A stretch of 18,117 nt of DNA from Thermoprotei archaeon ex4572_64 (GCA_002254895.1 NJDF01000002.1:1-18117), one strand, 5' to 3'; numbered from the stretch's first letter, positions 6,872 to 14,673 are shown. Notes: generated by a model not told the origin, from the letters alone. Numbers and translations are program-made.

Positions 6872-7474
6872 GTGAACATTAGGGCTATACTGCTCTTATT
6901 TCTATGCCTAGGCTTGGGCATTATGATTATTACAAACTTCGTATCAATAAATTACGTAATCTCAGTATCGCTAATGAGCAACTTTAGTGGTAATAAAGAG
7001 GTAGCTATAGCTCCACACACCTATATAAGCGTCACCATTAGTGACTCTGACGTTAAGAATGTGAAGTTCATTAGTGAAGAGAGTACTTTAAGTAAATACT
7101 TACAGTCAATCTCTCTAGTAAGTATTACTACCATGCTTTTACTAACCTTCACGTCCAAGTTTAAGGAACGTTTAAGAAGAAGTACTAACCTTGTATTTTC
7201 AGCATTGATATTCGCAGTCATAGCCTTCATGCTTACTCTACCATTACCTGTACAAGTTCTTGATCAAGACTTTAAGATGTTAGTAATAACGAACTGCTAT
7301 TCCAACATTTCAGGTATAGTGTACACGTTATCAGTAGTGTTACTAGCAGCTGATCTACTCATACTATGTTCAAGAACAGATCTCACTGAAGTTGCTGTAG
7401 GTATTGATGATCTTGATGAAATCACCTTCAAGATTGAGGAAGAAGAACTTACTGAGGAAGTTGAAAAATCTTAA
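6872..7474 (+). CDS. Four-helix membrane protein of unknown function
   Basis: A 200-residue protein from a GTG start. Hydrophobic segments at about 5-35, 83-100, 107-130 and 143-165 predict four membrane helices. The first two are separated by a soluble loop of about 45 residues, and the chain ends in an acidic cytosolic-type tail (DDLDEITFKIEEEELTEEVE). There is no catalytic motif or cysteine pattern that I recognise. The next gene converges from the other strand 3 bases away. No functional assignment. Confidence 0.65.
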   Translation: MNIRAILLLFLCLGLGIMIITNFVSINYVISVSLMSNFSGNKEVAIAPHTYISVTISDSDVKNVKFISEESTLSKYLQSISLVSITTMLLLTFTSKFKERLRRSTNLVFSALIFAVIAFMLTLPLPVQVLDQDFKMLVITNCYSNISGIVYTLSVVLLAADLLILCSRTDLTEVAVGIDDLDEITFKIEEEELTEEVEKS

Positions 7475-7477
7475 GAC

Positions 7478-8158
7478 TTAAATGGCAATTATTAGTAAGT
7501 CTTTAGAAAACCATTGAGTGAAGAGCTTAGCAAGATCTAGCTTAATTTGCTTAACGTTACTTACACATTTTCCTGTAAGTTTGCTAGGTCTCTCGAAATC
7601 TGCACCTAGAAGTATTACCTTACTGATGCCTATAACTTTACATAAATATATGGCTCTATCACCATCAGTGAATCCGTGACTTTGAAGCACATACTTACCT
7701 TGAAATGCTTGTGATGTACCTACTATAGGTCCTTTAAGTTTAGGTACAATACTTCTCAATTTCTCAATGTTATCGCCATGTGCGTGAACTACAGTTAAAC
7801 ATTTACTCTCATTGCTTAACTTCACCATCAACTCTACATCTCCATCCAGATCACTGACTATAACGTCTGGTTTACGTCTTAGAAGCTTTAAACATAACTT
7901 AATCGCACTATCTGTTGAGATTATTAGTGATTCCTCACCGTAAGTACATAATGGTGAGTATATCCCTTTAAGTATGCTCTCTCCAGGCATAACTATTAAA
8001 GCCTCTCTCTTAAATTTGAACATACCAAAGACTCTTCGTGTAGGTATTGCATTTGGCATACTCTTCAAAAGATTTTCCAAGAGTAATCCTGCATAATAGT
8101 CAAATTTGTAATTTAAGTAAGGTATTTTGGACCATGCAAGGTCAGTGTAGATGCTCAT
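7478..8158 (-). CDS. mptE: 6-hydroxymethyl-7,8-dihydropterin pyrophosphokinase, archaeal MptE type
   Basis: MptE transfers pyrophosphate from ATP to 6-hydroxymethyl-dihydropterin in tetrahydromethanopterin or folate-type cofactor synthesis. Diagnostic motifs, numbered from the upstream ATG at 8206, are the SDLDGD metal-binding segment (118-123), VVHAHGDNIEKL (139-150) and GFTDGDRA (178-185). All belong to the DUF115/MptE family, which is unrelated to bacterial FolK. I choose the internal ATG at 8158 (226 residues), because the only good TATA box, at 8194-8202, lies inside the longer version and is 40 bases before 8158; the frame can also start at 8206 (242 residues). Cytoplasmic. The family is sure, the start is not. 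Confidence 0.85.
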   Translation of the reverse strand: MSIYTDLAWSKIPYLNYKFDYYAGLLLENLLKSMPNAIPTRRVFGMFKFKREALIVMPGESILKGIYSPLCTYGEESLIISTDSAIKLCLKLLRRKPDVIVSDLDGDVELMVKLSNESKCLTVVHAHGDNIEKLRSIVPKLKGPIVGTSQAFQGKYVLQSHGFTDGDRAIYLCKVIGISKVILLGADFERPSKLTGKCVSNVKQIKLDLAKLFTQWFSKDLLIIAI

Positions 8159-8193
8159 ACATAAATATTCTAGAGCATTCTTAGATAAAAGGG

Positions 8194-8202
8194 TTTTTAA
8201 AT
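8194..8202. promoter_or_regulatory. Two-way TATA box between mptE and the small CxxC gene
   Basis: TTTTTAAAT reads as a TATA element on both strands. It is centred about 28 bases before the plus-strand ATG at 8226 and about 40 bases before the minus-strand ATG at 8158. Confidence 0.45.
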
Positions 8203-8225
8203 GCATAATTATCTACTATGTCAAG

Positions 8226-8390
8226 ATGAGTCATAGTCAAGTATTTGTTGTATGCTTTTTCTGTCTCAGAAAGATACCTTACAGTGAGATTAAGATCATC
8301 AAGTACAGACTCTCTGAGCTAGAAATGACATTCAAAGTGTATGCATGTAAGGATTGTGTAGCTAAATTAAGCAGTATCTCTCAACACTAA
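8226..8390 (+). CDS. Tiny protein with two CxxC motifs (probable zinc finger)
   Basis: Fifty-four residues from ATG 8226, starting MSHSQVFVVCFFCLRKIPYS. The motifs CFFC (10-13) and CKDC (41-44) are about 27 residues apart, a spacing that fits a zinc-ribbon or treble-clef knuckle. The frame is open further upstream to 8151, but that part lies antisense in mptE and before the TATA box, so 8226 is the better start. Its end overlaps the convergent nuclease gene by 29 bases. Function unknown; a nucleic-acid-binding or protein-binding role is a guess. Confidence 0.6.
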   Translation: MSHSQVFVVCFFCLRKIPYSEIKIIKYRLSELEMTFKVYACKDCVAKLSSISQH

Positions 8391-9051
8391 TTATCTTGAA
8401 GCAGTTCTTGTACTCCTCAAACTGCTGTAGAAAGTTAAACAATTGTGAAATTGAAACTATGGGAACACCATCTAAAACTTTATATTCATGCTTATGTAAA
8501 GTTAGAATTAGGGGCATTAACTCAATGTAGTTCCAGTCAATTCCTAACTTTCTACATACGAGATCGATATTCTTACTAATCAACTCAACCTTAGATACAT
8601 GATGATTAACTATCTTCTTAATTTCTACTGTTGATATTCTTTTTCTTCTCTTAGCTTCAATAATCATAATCGTGGGCTTCTTGTAGGACATTACGTCAAT
8701 TTCAAATGCTCTACCACTAAGTGAGAATCTTAATCTACATATTGAGTTAAAGTTAAAGCTTCTAAAGATCTCCTTAATAAGATGTTCAAAATCTCTCCAA
8801 GATATAGTTTTTGAAGATTTTTCCAAATCGATAAAACAACCCTTACGTAATGCATGTATTAGTAGTTCATATTTAGGGACATTAAGTCTATAAGTGTCAC
8901 CATCCCTTATAATCACACCTTCACTTTCTAGAACTTCTAGAACATGCCTTTCATGCTCGCTAAATTTTTGCTCTCTCAATTCGTCTTTCCCAACGATAAA
9001 GAGTTTAACTATTTTGGTAAGTACTTTACAGTATCTGCTTTGAGAACTCAC
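8362..9051 (-). CDS. PD-(D/E)XK nuclease-fold protein with N-terminal winged-helix-like region
   Basis: The 229-residue product has the nuclease core in order: helix WRDFEHLIKEIF (about 85-96, with E89), strand RAFEIDVMSY holding E117 and D119, and strand IMIIEAKRRKR holding E132 and K134. This gives the E...(E)xD...E-x-K layout of the PD-(D/E)XK superfamily (Mrr/archaeal endonuclease type). Residues 25-80 resemble a small winged-helix DNA-binding region (HERHVLEVLESEGVIIRDGD). It probably cuts DNA in repair or defence; no methyltransferase or partner gene adjoins it. The start is GTG at 9051 with a TATA box 26 bases upstream. Fold likely, target unknown. Confidence 0.7.
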   Translation of the reverse strand: MSSQSRYCKVLTKIVKLFIVGKDELREQKFSEHERHVLEVLESEGVIIRDGDTYRLNVPKYELLIHALRKGCFIDLEKSSKTISWRDFEHLIKEIFRSFNFNSICRLRFSLSGRAFEIDVMSYKKPTIMIIEAKRRKRISTVEIKKIVNHHVSKVELISKNIDLVCRKLGIDWNYIELMPLILTLHKHEYKVLDGVPIVSISQLFNFLQQFEEYKNCFKIISVERYCLI

Positions 9052-9072
9052 GTGAGAAAATTTTAAGTTAAA

Positions 9073-9081
9073 GGTTTAAGT
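9073..9081 (-). promoter_or_regulatory. TATA box of the PD-(D/E)XK gene
   Basis: The minus strand reads ACTTAAACC, centred 26 bases before the GTG at 9051. The gene can therefore be transcribed independently of aprB, which lies 53 bases upstream on the same strand. Confidence 0.4.
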
Positions 9082-9104
9082 ATTTTGATGAAAGGAAAAA
9101 GGAA

Positions 9105-9551
9105 TTATTTCTTAAGTGTTGGTAATTCAGGAACTCCTAGCTTGTCAGGTTCATGGCTTAATAGTTGAGTCTTTAACTGATCTGCAGGTGGTTCTGGAAA
9201 TTCTCTTGGATCTTTAATTGAACCCCACGGTGTTGTTCTAATTACATATTTGAATCTTAAAATTCTTCCTGATCTCATGACTGCTGTCCACATTATTGAG
9301 TCAGTACCTCTAAGTGGTACTAATCTACCACCAAGTGGCATTACATCTGAGTATCCTCTAATCTCAATTGCACCCTGTGGACACATCTTTGCACAGCTAA
9401 AACATTCCCAACACATGTCTGGCTCAATATTGTATGCTTTACCTGTAGCTTTATCGAGGTGCATTAGATCCATTGGGCAGATGTAGTTACATGCCGGTAC
9501 TGCAAGTGCTTTACAACCATCACACTTCTCTGGATTAACTACTGGTGGCAT
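9105..9551 (-). CDS. aprB: Adenylylsulfate (APS) reductase beta subunit
   Basis: AprB is the iron-sulfur subunit that feeds electrons to the FAD of AprA for reduction of APS to sulfite and AMP (or takes them in the reverse reaction). Two [4Fe-4S] sites are visible: C10-x2-C13, C21, C25 (C21-x3-C25 after the long family-specific insertion), and C47-x2-C50-x2-C53-x3-C57. They are followed by the typical AprB tail (MPLGGRLVPLRGTDSIMW and KDPREFPEPPAD) that wraps around the alpha subunit. At 148 residues the length is normal. It is transcribed away from aprA across 116 bp. A GAAGGAG stretch sits very close to the ATG. Confidence 0.95.
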   Translation of the reverse strand: MPPVVNPEKCDGCKALAVPACNYICPMDLMHLDKATGKAYNIEPDMCWECFSCAKMCPQGAIEIRGYSDVMPLGGRLVPLRGTDSIMWTAVMRSGRILRFKYVIRTTPWGSIKDPREFPEPPADQLKTQLLSHEPDKLGVPELPTLKK

Positions 9552-9583
9552 ACTCCTTCAAGGTTTAGTAGAGATTTTACAAT

Positions 9584-9593
9584 AATTTAAAGA
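9584..9593 (-). promoter_or_regulatory. TATA box of aprB
   Basis: The minus strand reads TCTTTAAATT, about 37 bases before the ATG at 9551, predicting a short leader of about 11 bases that contains GAAGGAG. Confidence 0.45.
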
Positions 9594-9627
9594 TTAAGCT
9601 ACTATGCATACAACACACACAGTGCTA

Positions 9628-9637
9628 TGTATAAAAA
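9628..9637 (+). promoter_or_regulatory. TATA box of aprA
   Basis: TGTATAAAAA is the strongest TATA match in the window. It lies about 35 bases before the ATG at 9668, so a leader of about 9 bases is expected. A near-repeat CTATGCATA (9602-9610) / CTATGTATA (9625-9633) precedes and overlaps it. Confidence 0.55.
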
Positions 9638-9667
9638 CTCCGTAAAGTAATTAGTTTCTCGAAAACC

Positions 9668-11554
9668 ATGTCCTACCCAACAGGTGTAGAGAAAGTAGAA
9701 TGCGACATTCTAGTACTTGGCGGTGGAATGGCTGGATGTGGAGCAGCATATGAAGCTAAGTACTGGGGTAGAAAGTTAAAAGTAGTCCTTGTAGAGAAGG
9801 CTGCTATTGAGAGATCAGGAGCAGTCGCAATGGGCTTATCAGCTATAAACACATACTTAGGTATGAAGCATAGAGCAAAAGATCCAACCTACGGTAAAAC
9901 TCCAGAAGACTATGTTAGATATGTAAGAGGAGATCTAATGGGTATAGTGAGAGAGGACTTAGTCTACGATGTTGGAAGACATGTTGATTCAACAGTACAC
10001 TTATTTGAAGAGTGGGGACTACCAATTTATAAAGACCCAGCAGATCCAACAAGGTATCTAAGAGAGGGACCATGGCAGGTACTAATTTCAGGCGAATCGT
10101 ACAAACCAATTATTGCTGAAGCTGGTAAGAAAGCTGCAGATGCTGTATATGAGAGAGTCTGCATTACACACTTACTAACGTCAAGAACAGATCCTAACAG
10201 AATTGCAGGTGCTGTAGGTTTCGGTGTTAGAGATGGAAAGTTCTACATCTTCAGAGCAAAGGCTGTAATTGTCGCATGTGGCGGAGCTACACACATCTAT
10301 AGGCCAAGAAGTGTTGGTGAAGGAGCTGGAAGAATGTGGTACTGCCCAGCACATGCAGGCTCCTCATTCGCAATGCCAATCATGGTTGGTGCAGAGATGA
10401 CTCAAATGGAGAACAGATTCATACCCATGAGATTTAAAGATGCTTACGGCCCAGTAGGTGCATACTTCCTATTCTTAAAGACTTGGGCAGAAAATGCCTT
10501 TGGAGAAGACTACCTAAAAACACGTGCAGAAGATCTTAAGAGAATTGCTGGCAAGTATGCCGAAGCCAAACCTACACCTACATGTTTGAGAAACTTAGCA
10601 ATGCTACTTGACTATAAAGATGGTAAATTCCCATTCCTAATGAGGCATGATGCAGTTATTCAGAAACTTAAGCAGGAAGGTAAGACTAAGGAAGCTGAAG
10701 AAGCACTACACTGGTGTTGGGAGGACTTCCTACAGATGACACCATCACAAGCTCTGCTATGGTGTTGTACAAACCTAGACCCAGCTGAGAGACCTTCAGA
10801 GATCATGATGGCAGAGCCATACATCATGGGTTCACATGCTGGATGTGCAGGTGCATGGGTCAGTGGTCCAGAAGACATAGCACCATCAGAGTATCAATGG
10901 GGTTATAACAGAATGACAACTATTAAGGGACTCTTCGCAGCTGGTGATGCAGTAGGTGCAGCACCACACAAATTCTCAAGCGGTGCATTTACTGAAGGCA
11001 GAATTGCAGCTAAAGCAGCTGTAAGATTTGTAATGGATAACCCAGAAATGCCAGAAATTGATGAAGCATATGTTGAGAAGCTTAAGACTGAAATCTTTAA
11101 GCCACTAGAACTTTACGAGAAAGGTAAAGCAACAACATCAAAACCAGACCTCTCATTCGAATACGTACTACCACATCAAGGATTAAAGAGGCTAGAGAAG
11201 ATTATGGATGAATATGCAGGAGGAATATCAAGTATGTATACAACTAACGAGAAGGCACTACAGAGAGGACTAGAACTACTTCTCTTCTTAAAGGAGGACT
11301 TAGCTAAGTTAGGTGCAAAAGATCTACATGAACTACTAAGATGTTGGGAACTCGTTCATAGAGTGTGGACCGCAGAAGCACATGTTAGACACATGCTCTT
11401 TAGAAAAGAGTCTAGATGGCCAGGATACTACATAAGATCAGACTATCCAAGTGTTGATGATACTAACTGGAAAGTATTTGTAAACTCAGTCTACGATCCT
11501 AAGACTGGAGAGTGGAAACTATTTACAAGACCGTACATACAGTTAGTACCTTAA
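9668..11554 (+). CDS. aprA: Adenylylsulfate (APS) reductase alpha subunit
   Basis: AprA is the FAD subunit that interconverts APS and sulfite plus AMP. The 628-residue chain begins with the dinucleotide-binding motif ILVLGGGMAGCGAAYEA (14-30). It has VACGGATHIYRPRS (202-215), the substrate-channel segment NRFIPMRFKDAYGPVGAYF (249-267, with R255 as the probable counterpart of the catalytic arginine), MGSHAGCAGAWVSGPED (387-403, H390 the probable active-site histidine), and the second FAD motif GLFAAGDAVGAAPHKFSSGA (421-440). All are diagnostic of AprA rather than general fumarate reductase flavoproteins. Length is normal. It is divergent from aprB, and Qmo-like genes follow 234 bases downstream. 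Direction (sulfate reduction or sulfite oxidation) cannot be told from this gene alone. Confidence 0.96.
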   Translation: MSYPTGVEKVECDILVLGGGMAGCGAAYEAKYWGRKLKVVLVEKAAIERSGAVAMGLSAINTYLGMKHRAKDPTYGKTPEDYVRYVRGDLMGIVREDLVYDVGRHVDSTVHLFEEWGLPIYKDPADPTRYLREGPWQVLISGESYKPIIAEAGKKAADAVYERVCITHLLTSRTDPNRIAGAVGFGVRDGKFYIFRAKAVIVACGGATHIYRPRSVGEGAGRMWYCPAHAGSSFAMPIMVGAEMTQMENRFIPMRFKDAYGPVGAYFLFLKTWAENAFGEDYLKTRAEDLKRIAGKYAEAKPTPTCLRNLAMLLDYKDGKFPFLMRHDAVIQKLKQEGKTKEAEEALHWCWEDFLQMTPSQALLWCCTNLDPAERPSEIMMAEPYIMGSHAGCAGAWVSGPEDIAPSEYQWGYNRMTTIKGLFAAGDAVGAAPHKFSSGAFTEGRIAAKAAVRFVMDNPEMPEIDEAYVEKLKTEIFKPLELYEKGKATTSKPDLSFEYVLPHQGLKRLEKIMDEYAGGISSMYTTNEKALQRGLELLLFLKEDLAKLGAKDLHELLRCWELVHRVWTAEAHVRHMLFRKESRWPGYYIRSDYPSVDDTNWKVFVNSVYDPKTGEWKLFTRPYIQLVP

Positions 11555-11566
11555 ACCTTTAAATCA

Positions 11567-11590
11567 AGTCTCTTTTTAGACTAATATTTT
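11567..11590 (+). terminator. Probable transcription terminator of aprA
   Basis: Thirteen bases after the aprA stop, AGTCT and AGACT form a 5-bp inverted repeat around a CTTTTT loop, followed by ATATTTTCC. Archaeal RNA polymerase stops at such T-rich runs; the hairpin itself may be incidental. Confidence 0.4.
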
Positions 11591-11757
11591 CCTCTCAATA
11601 AAACTTACCTTTTCCTAGATCTCACATCTCTCTTCACGGTCTTAGAATTTATAGTGAACTCTTTATGTAGAGTAGGTTCTGTTAACTAGGATATGTTGAT
11701 TCTTAAATGTTTAATCTGAATGGTGAACCTCTGGTCAACAGAATCGCAGAACATAAA
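11591..11757. other. Gene-free spacer between aprA and the Qmo-like genes; may hold a small RNA
   Basis: No credible ORF. A TATA-like ATTTATA (11647-11653) is followed about 26 bases on by the first arm of an imperfect inverted repeat, GGTTCTGTTAACT (11675-11687), whose partner GGTCAACAGAATC lies at 11733-11745. Eleven of the 13 positions can pair (one G-T wobble). The enclosed 45 bases contain CTGA and TGGTGAA, loosely like D' and C' boxes of C/D RNAs but wrongly spaced at the 3' side. Confidence 0.25.
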
Positions 11758-11768
11758 ATTTTAAAATA
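11758..11768 (+). promoter_or_regulatory. TATA box of the Qmo/Hdr-like operon
   Basis: ATTTTAAAATA is centred 26 bases before the ATG at 11789, giving a leaderless first gene and an independent promoter from aprA. Confidence 0.5.
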
Positions 11769-11788
11769 ATTATTGTATATCTAAATCA

Positions 11789-12184
11789 ATGTCAGAAATT
11801 ATCGATATTACTGAGAAGTTTAGAAGAGAAGATTTTGAAGCCTTCTTAGCAAGTTATGGTGTAGACGTTAAGATATGTATGCAATGTGCAACATGTGTCT
11901 CTGCATGTCCACTATCAGATATATGTCCAGGAATGCCTAGAATTGATATGCTACTTGTACAGTTAGGACTTATAGATGAAGTAATTAAGAGACTAGATCC
12001 ATGGATATGTGATCAATGTATGAAGTGTAGTCAAGTATGTCCTAGAAGAGCAAATCCAGCTAAAGTACTTGCAGCTCTTAGAGATTTTGCAACCTTTAAA
12101 TATGATAAGTTCGGTATTGGTAGATTAGCCATAAAGTTCAAGAGACGCAAAATTAAAAAAGTACTTGAAACAGTAAGACCTTAA
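11789..12184 (+). CDS. HdrC-like two-[4Fe-4S] ferredoxin (QmoC N-terminal-domain homologue)
   Basis: A 131-residue electron carrier with two complete ferredoxin motifs, C30-x2-C33-x2-C36-x3-C40-P and C74-x2-C77-x2-C80-x3-C84-P, plus an extra C46. The layout, with a helical stretch between the motifs and a basic C-terminal tail, is that of HdrC and of the N-terminal domain of QmoC. In sulfate reducers QmoC fuses this domain to a haem-b membrane domain; here the membrane domain is encoded separately at 14743. It should pass electrons between that cytochrome and the HdrA-like flavoprotein encoded 14 bases downstream. First gene of the operon. Confidence 0.85.
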   Translation: MSEIIDITEKFRREDFEAFLASYGVDVKICMQCATCVSACPLSDICPGMPRIDMLLVQLGLIDEVIKRLDPWICDQCMKCSQVCPRRANPAKVLAALRDFATFKYDKFGIGRLAIKFKRRKIKKVLETVRP

Positions 12185-12190
12185 GAGGTG
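12185..12190 (+). promoter_or_regulatory. Shine-Dalgarno site of the HdrA/QmoB-like gene
   Basis: GAGGTG just after the upstream stop codon lies 8 bases before the ATG at 12199. Internal operon genes here use a ribosome binding site, unlike the leaderless first genes. Confidence 0.5.
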
Positions 12191-12198
12191 TCTAATTA

Positions 12199-14673
12199 AT
12201 GAAGATTGGAGTATATATATGCACATGTAAAAGCGTAACAGACGTTATACCAGTTAATGAAGTTGTTGATGCTGTCTCTAAAATCGATGGTGTAGTAACT
12301 GTGAAGACCATACCGAATCTGTGTGTAGGTGATTTTAGTCAAGTTATTGAGGATATCAAGGCAGGAAATGTTGAGCGAGTAGTTATTGCTGGATGCTCAC
12401 CAAGATATGTACTTGATAGAGCTAGAGAAGTCATATCGTCAAAGACAGACATTAGTCCATACCTTATTGAAGTTGCACCTATTAGAGAACATGCAGCATG
12501 GGCTCATAGAGATAATCCACAAGCAGCTAAGGATAAGGCTATCAATCTCATCAAAGCATATGTTGGTAGAGTAAAGGCCGCACAACCTATACCTAAAGAA
12601 GTTGCTGTTGAGAGAGTACAGAGAGTTCTAGTTATTGGTGCAGGACCTGCAGGTCTTTCAGCTGCTCTAGAACTTGCAGATCTAAATATTGAGACTATAG
12701 TGGTAGAGAAGAAGCCATACATTGGTGGTAAGGTTGTACAGCTAGCTAGATACTTCCCCAAACTATGTCCACCTTACTGTGGTCTAGAATTCATGCTACG
12801 TAGATTAAGACTTGCAACCAATCCACTAATTAGAATTTACACAAATGCTGAAGTACTTGAAGTAACAGGCTCTCCAGGTAACTTCAAAGTAAAGATTAGA
12901 ATTAATCCGAGATATGTAGATGTTGAGAAGTGTAATGCATGTGGTAAATGTATGGAGGTATGTCCTATAGAGGTACCTAACGAATTTAACTTCGGTATGG
13001 ATAAAAGAAAGGCAATATACTTACCACACGATTTAGCACACCCCTTCGCGTACGTAATCGATCCCAACTCATGCATAGGTGTTAAGGAGGGTAAGTGTAC
13101 TAAATGTGTTGAGATATGCCCAACAGGTGCTATTAATCTTAAAGAGGAAGCTAAAGAGATAGAACTAAATGTTGGTGCTATAATTGTAGCTACAGGTTGG
13201 GAACCATATGATCCATATAAGCTAAGCGATCAATACGGTTTCGGTAAGTTCAAAGGTGTTATTACCAACATGATGCTTGAGAGATTACTAGCTCCTAACG
13301 GCCCTACTAAAGGTAAAGTAATGATTGATGGCAAAGTACCTAAGAGAATAGTGTTCATTCAGTGTGCAGGTTCTAGAGATGAGAAGCACTTACCGTACTG
13401 CTCAACTATTTGTTGTGCAGCAACACTTAAACACGTACTCACAATTGCTGAAAGACATCCAGACGTACAGATGTACGTACTCTACATTGACGTTAGAGCT
13501 TTTGGTCTATATGAAGATCTATACAAGAAAGCTCAAGCCTTACCTAACGTCTTCTTCATAAGAGGTAGAGCAGGAAAAGTCGAGCAAGATCCAAATACTG
13601 GAGAACTCATTGTCATAGCAGACGATACCTTACTTGGTGAAAGAATAGCAATTAGAGCTGACATGGTTGTACTAGCTACAGGTATGGTATCTTCATTGAG
13701 AGTACATCCACCAGAGTGGTTAAAGTCAGGTGTTGGTAGATCTTGGGAGAAAGAACTCTTACAGATACCGCGTTATCACTACTTTGCAGAATCTGACTAC
13801 ATATGTTTCCCATTTGAGAGTAAGAGAACAGGTATATATGTTGCAGGTTCAGCACTCTTCCCCATGGATGTCTCATGGTCTGTAAGAAGTGGTATTGGTG
13901 CTGCTATGAGAGCAGCATCACTACTACTTGGTAGAGCAAGAACTGAGTATTCATATCTAACTGATCCTAACATCATAACTATAGATACTGTAAAGTGTAC
14001 ACAGTGCAAGAGATGTACAGAAGAATGCCCATTCGACACCTACACCTTTGATGAGAAAGGATATCCTAAGCCAGATCCGTTAAAGTGTAGAAGATGTGGT
14101 ATCTGTGTTGGTGCATGTCCAGCTGTCGCACTATCACTACCATACCATAACACAGACTTAATTATGGGTATGATTAAGTCACTAGACATTAAGCCTGACA
14201 AGTTCAACATCATAGTATTTGCATGTGTAAATGATGCATATGCAGCACTAGATATAGCACTAAGAAGAGGAGAGACTTATCCTGAAGAAATTATCACAGT
14301 AATTCCAGTTCCATGCATTGGTAGCGTAAATGTTAGATGGCTTGCAGACTCACTATCACTTGGCATTGATGGCATCTTATTAATGGGTTGTAGAAGTGGT
14401 GAAGCAACAGCAACAGAGCAATGCCACTTCATTAGAGGACCAGACTTAGCTAGTGTTAGAATGGAGAACTTGAGAGAAACTCTATCAAGAATGGCTATTG
14501 AGGTAGAGAGAGTTAAAGTTGTAGAAATAACGCTTGAAGATTACGATAAGGTAATAGATGTCATGAAGAGCTTCGTTGAGGAAATTAAGAAGATGGGTCC
14601 CAATCCATTTAAAGGCTTTGGTGCTGGTGCTGGATTCGGTGGAGGAATGCTTGTAGGTAGAGGACTCTTATAA
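12199..14673 (+). CDS. HdrA-type flavoprotein with MvhD-like C-terminal domain (QmoB-like)
   Basis: An 824-residue soluble flavo-iron-sulfur protein expected to link a quinone-side cytochrome to AprAB. Domains: an HdrA N-terminal segment with C8, C10, C42 and C66; FAD motif GAGPAG (147-152) with E170; the HdrA signature KLCPPYCGLE (C190, C194); [4Fe-4S] C245-C248-C251-C255 and C292/C300-C303-C307; CAGSRD (389-394) and YCSTICC (400-406); second FAD half to about 580; ferredoxin pair C600-C603-C606-C610 and C630-C633-C636-C640; an MvhD-like region (670-790) retaining C676, C706, C731, C742; and a Gly-rich tail (806-822). It is longer than the roughly 750-residue QmoB familiar to me. No separate QmoA is present. 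Its second FAD half may stand in for it, which is inference. It is co-transcribed with the ferredoxin upstream. Confidence 0.88.
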   Translation: MKIGVYICTCKSVTDVIPVNEVVDAVSKIDGVVTVKTIPNLCVGDFSQVIEDIKAGNVERVVIAGCSPRYVLDRAREVISSKTDISPYLIEVAPIREHAAWAHRDNPQAAKDKAINLIKAYVGRVKAAQPIPKEVAVERVQRVLVIGAGPAGLSAALELADLNIETIVVEKKPYIGGKVVQLARYFPKLCPPYCGLEFMLRRLRLATNPLIRIYTNAEVLEVTGSPGNFKVKIRINPRYVDVEKCNACGKCMEVCPIEVPNEFNFGMDKRKAIYLPHDLAHPFAYVIDPNSCIGVKEGKCTKCVEICPTGAINLKEEAKEIELNVGAIIVATGWEPYDPYKLSDQYGFGKFKGVITNMMLERLLAPNGPTKGKVMIDGKVPKRIVFIQCAGSRDEKHLPYCSTICCAATLKHVLTIAERHPDVQMYVLYIDVRAFGLYEDLYKKAQALPNVFFIRGRAGKVEQDPNTGELIVIADDTLLGERIAIRADMVVLATGMVSSLRVHPPEWLKSGVGRSWEKELLQIPRYHYFAESDYICFPFESKRTGIYVAGSALFPMDVSWSVRSGIGAAMRAASLLLGRARTEYSYLTDPNIITIDTVKCTQCKRCTEECPFDTYTFDEKGYPKPDPLKCRRCGICVGACPAVALSLPYHNTDLIMGMIKSLDIKPDKFNIIVFACVNDAYAALDIALRRGETYPEEIITVIPVPCIGSVNVRWLADSLSLGIDGILLMGCRSGEATATEQCHFIRGPDLASVRMENLRETLSRMAIEVERVKVVEITLEDYDKVIDVMKSFVEEIKKMGPNPFKGFGAGAGFGGGMLVGRGLL

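Noticed and set aside
11690..11745. Canonical C/D box guide RNA
   Set aside because: The box spacing on the 3' side is too short and the C box deviates, so only a generic small-RNA candidate is reported.
12386..14039. Several 60-85 codon frames inside the HdrA/QmoB-like gene on both strands
   Set aside because: The plus-strand 824-codon frame has diagnostic cysteine and FAD motifs throughout; the others show none.
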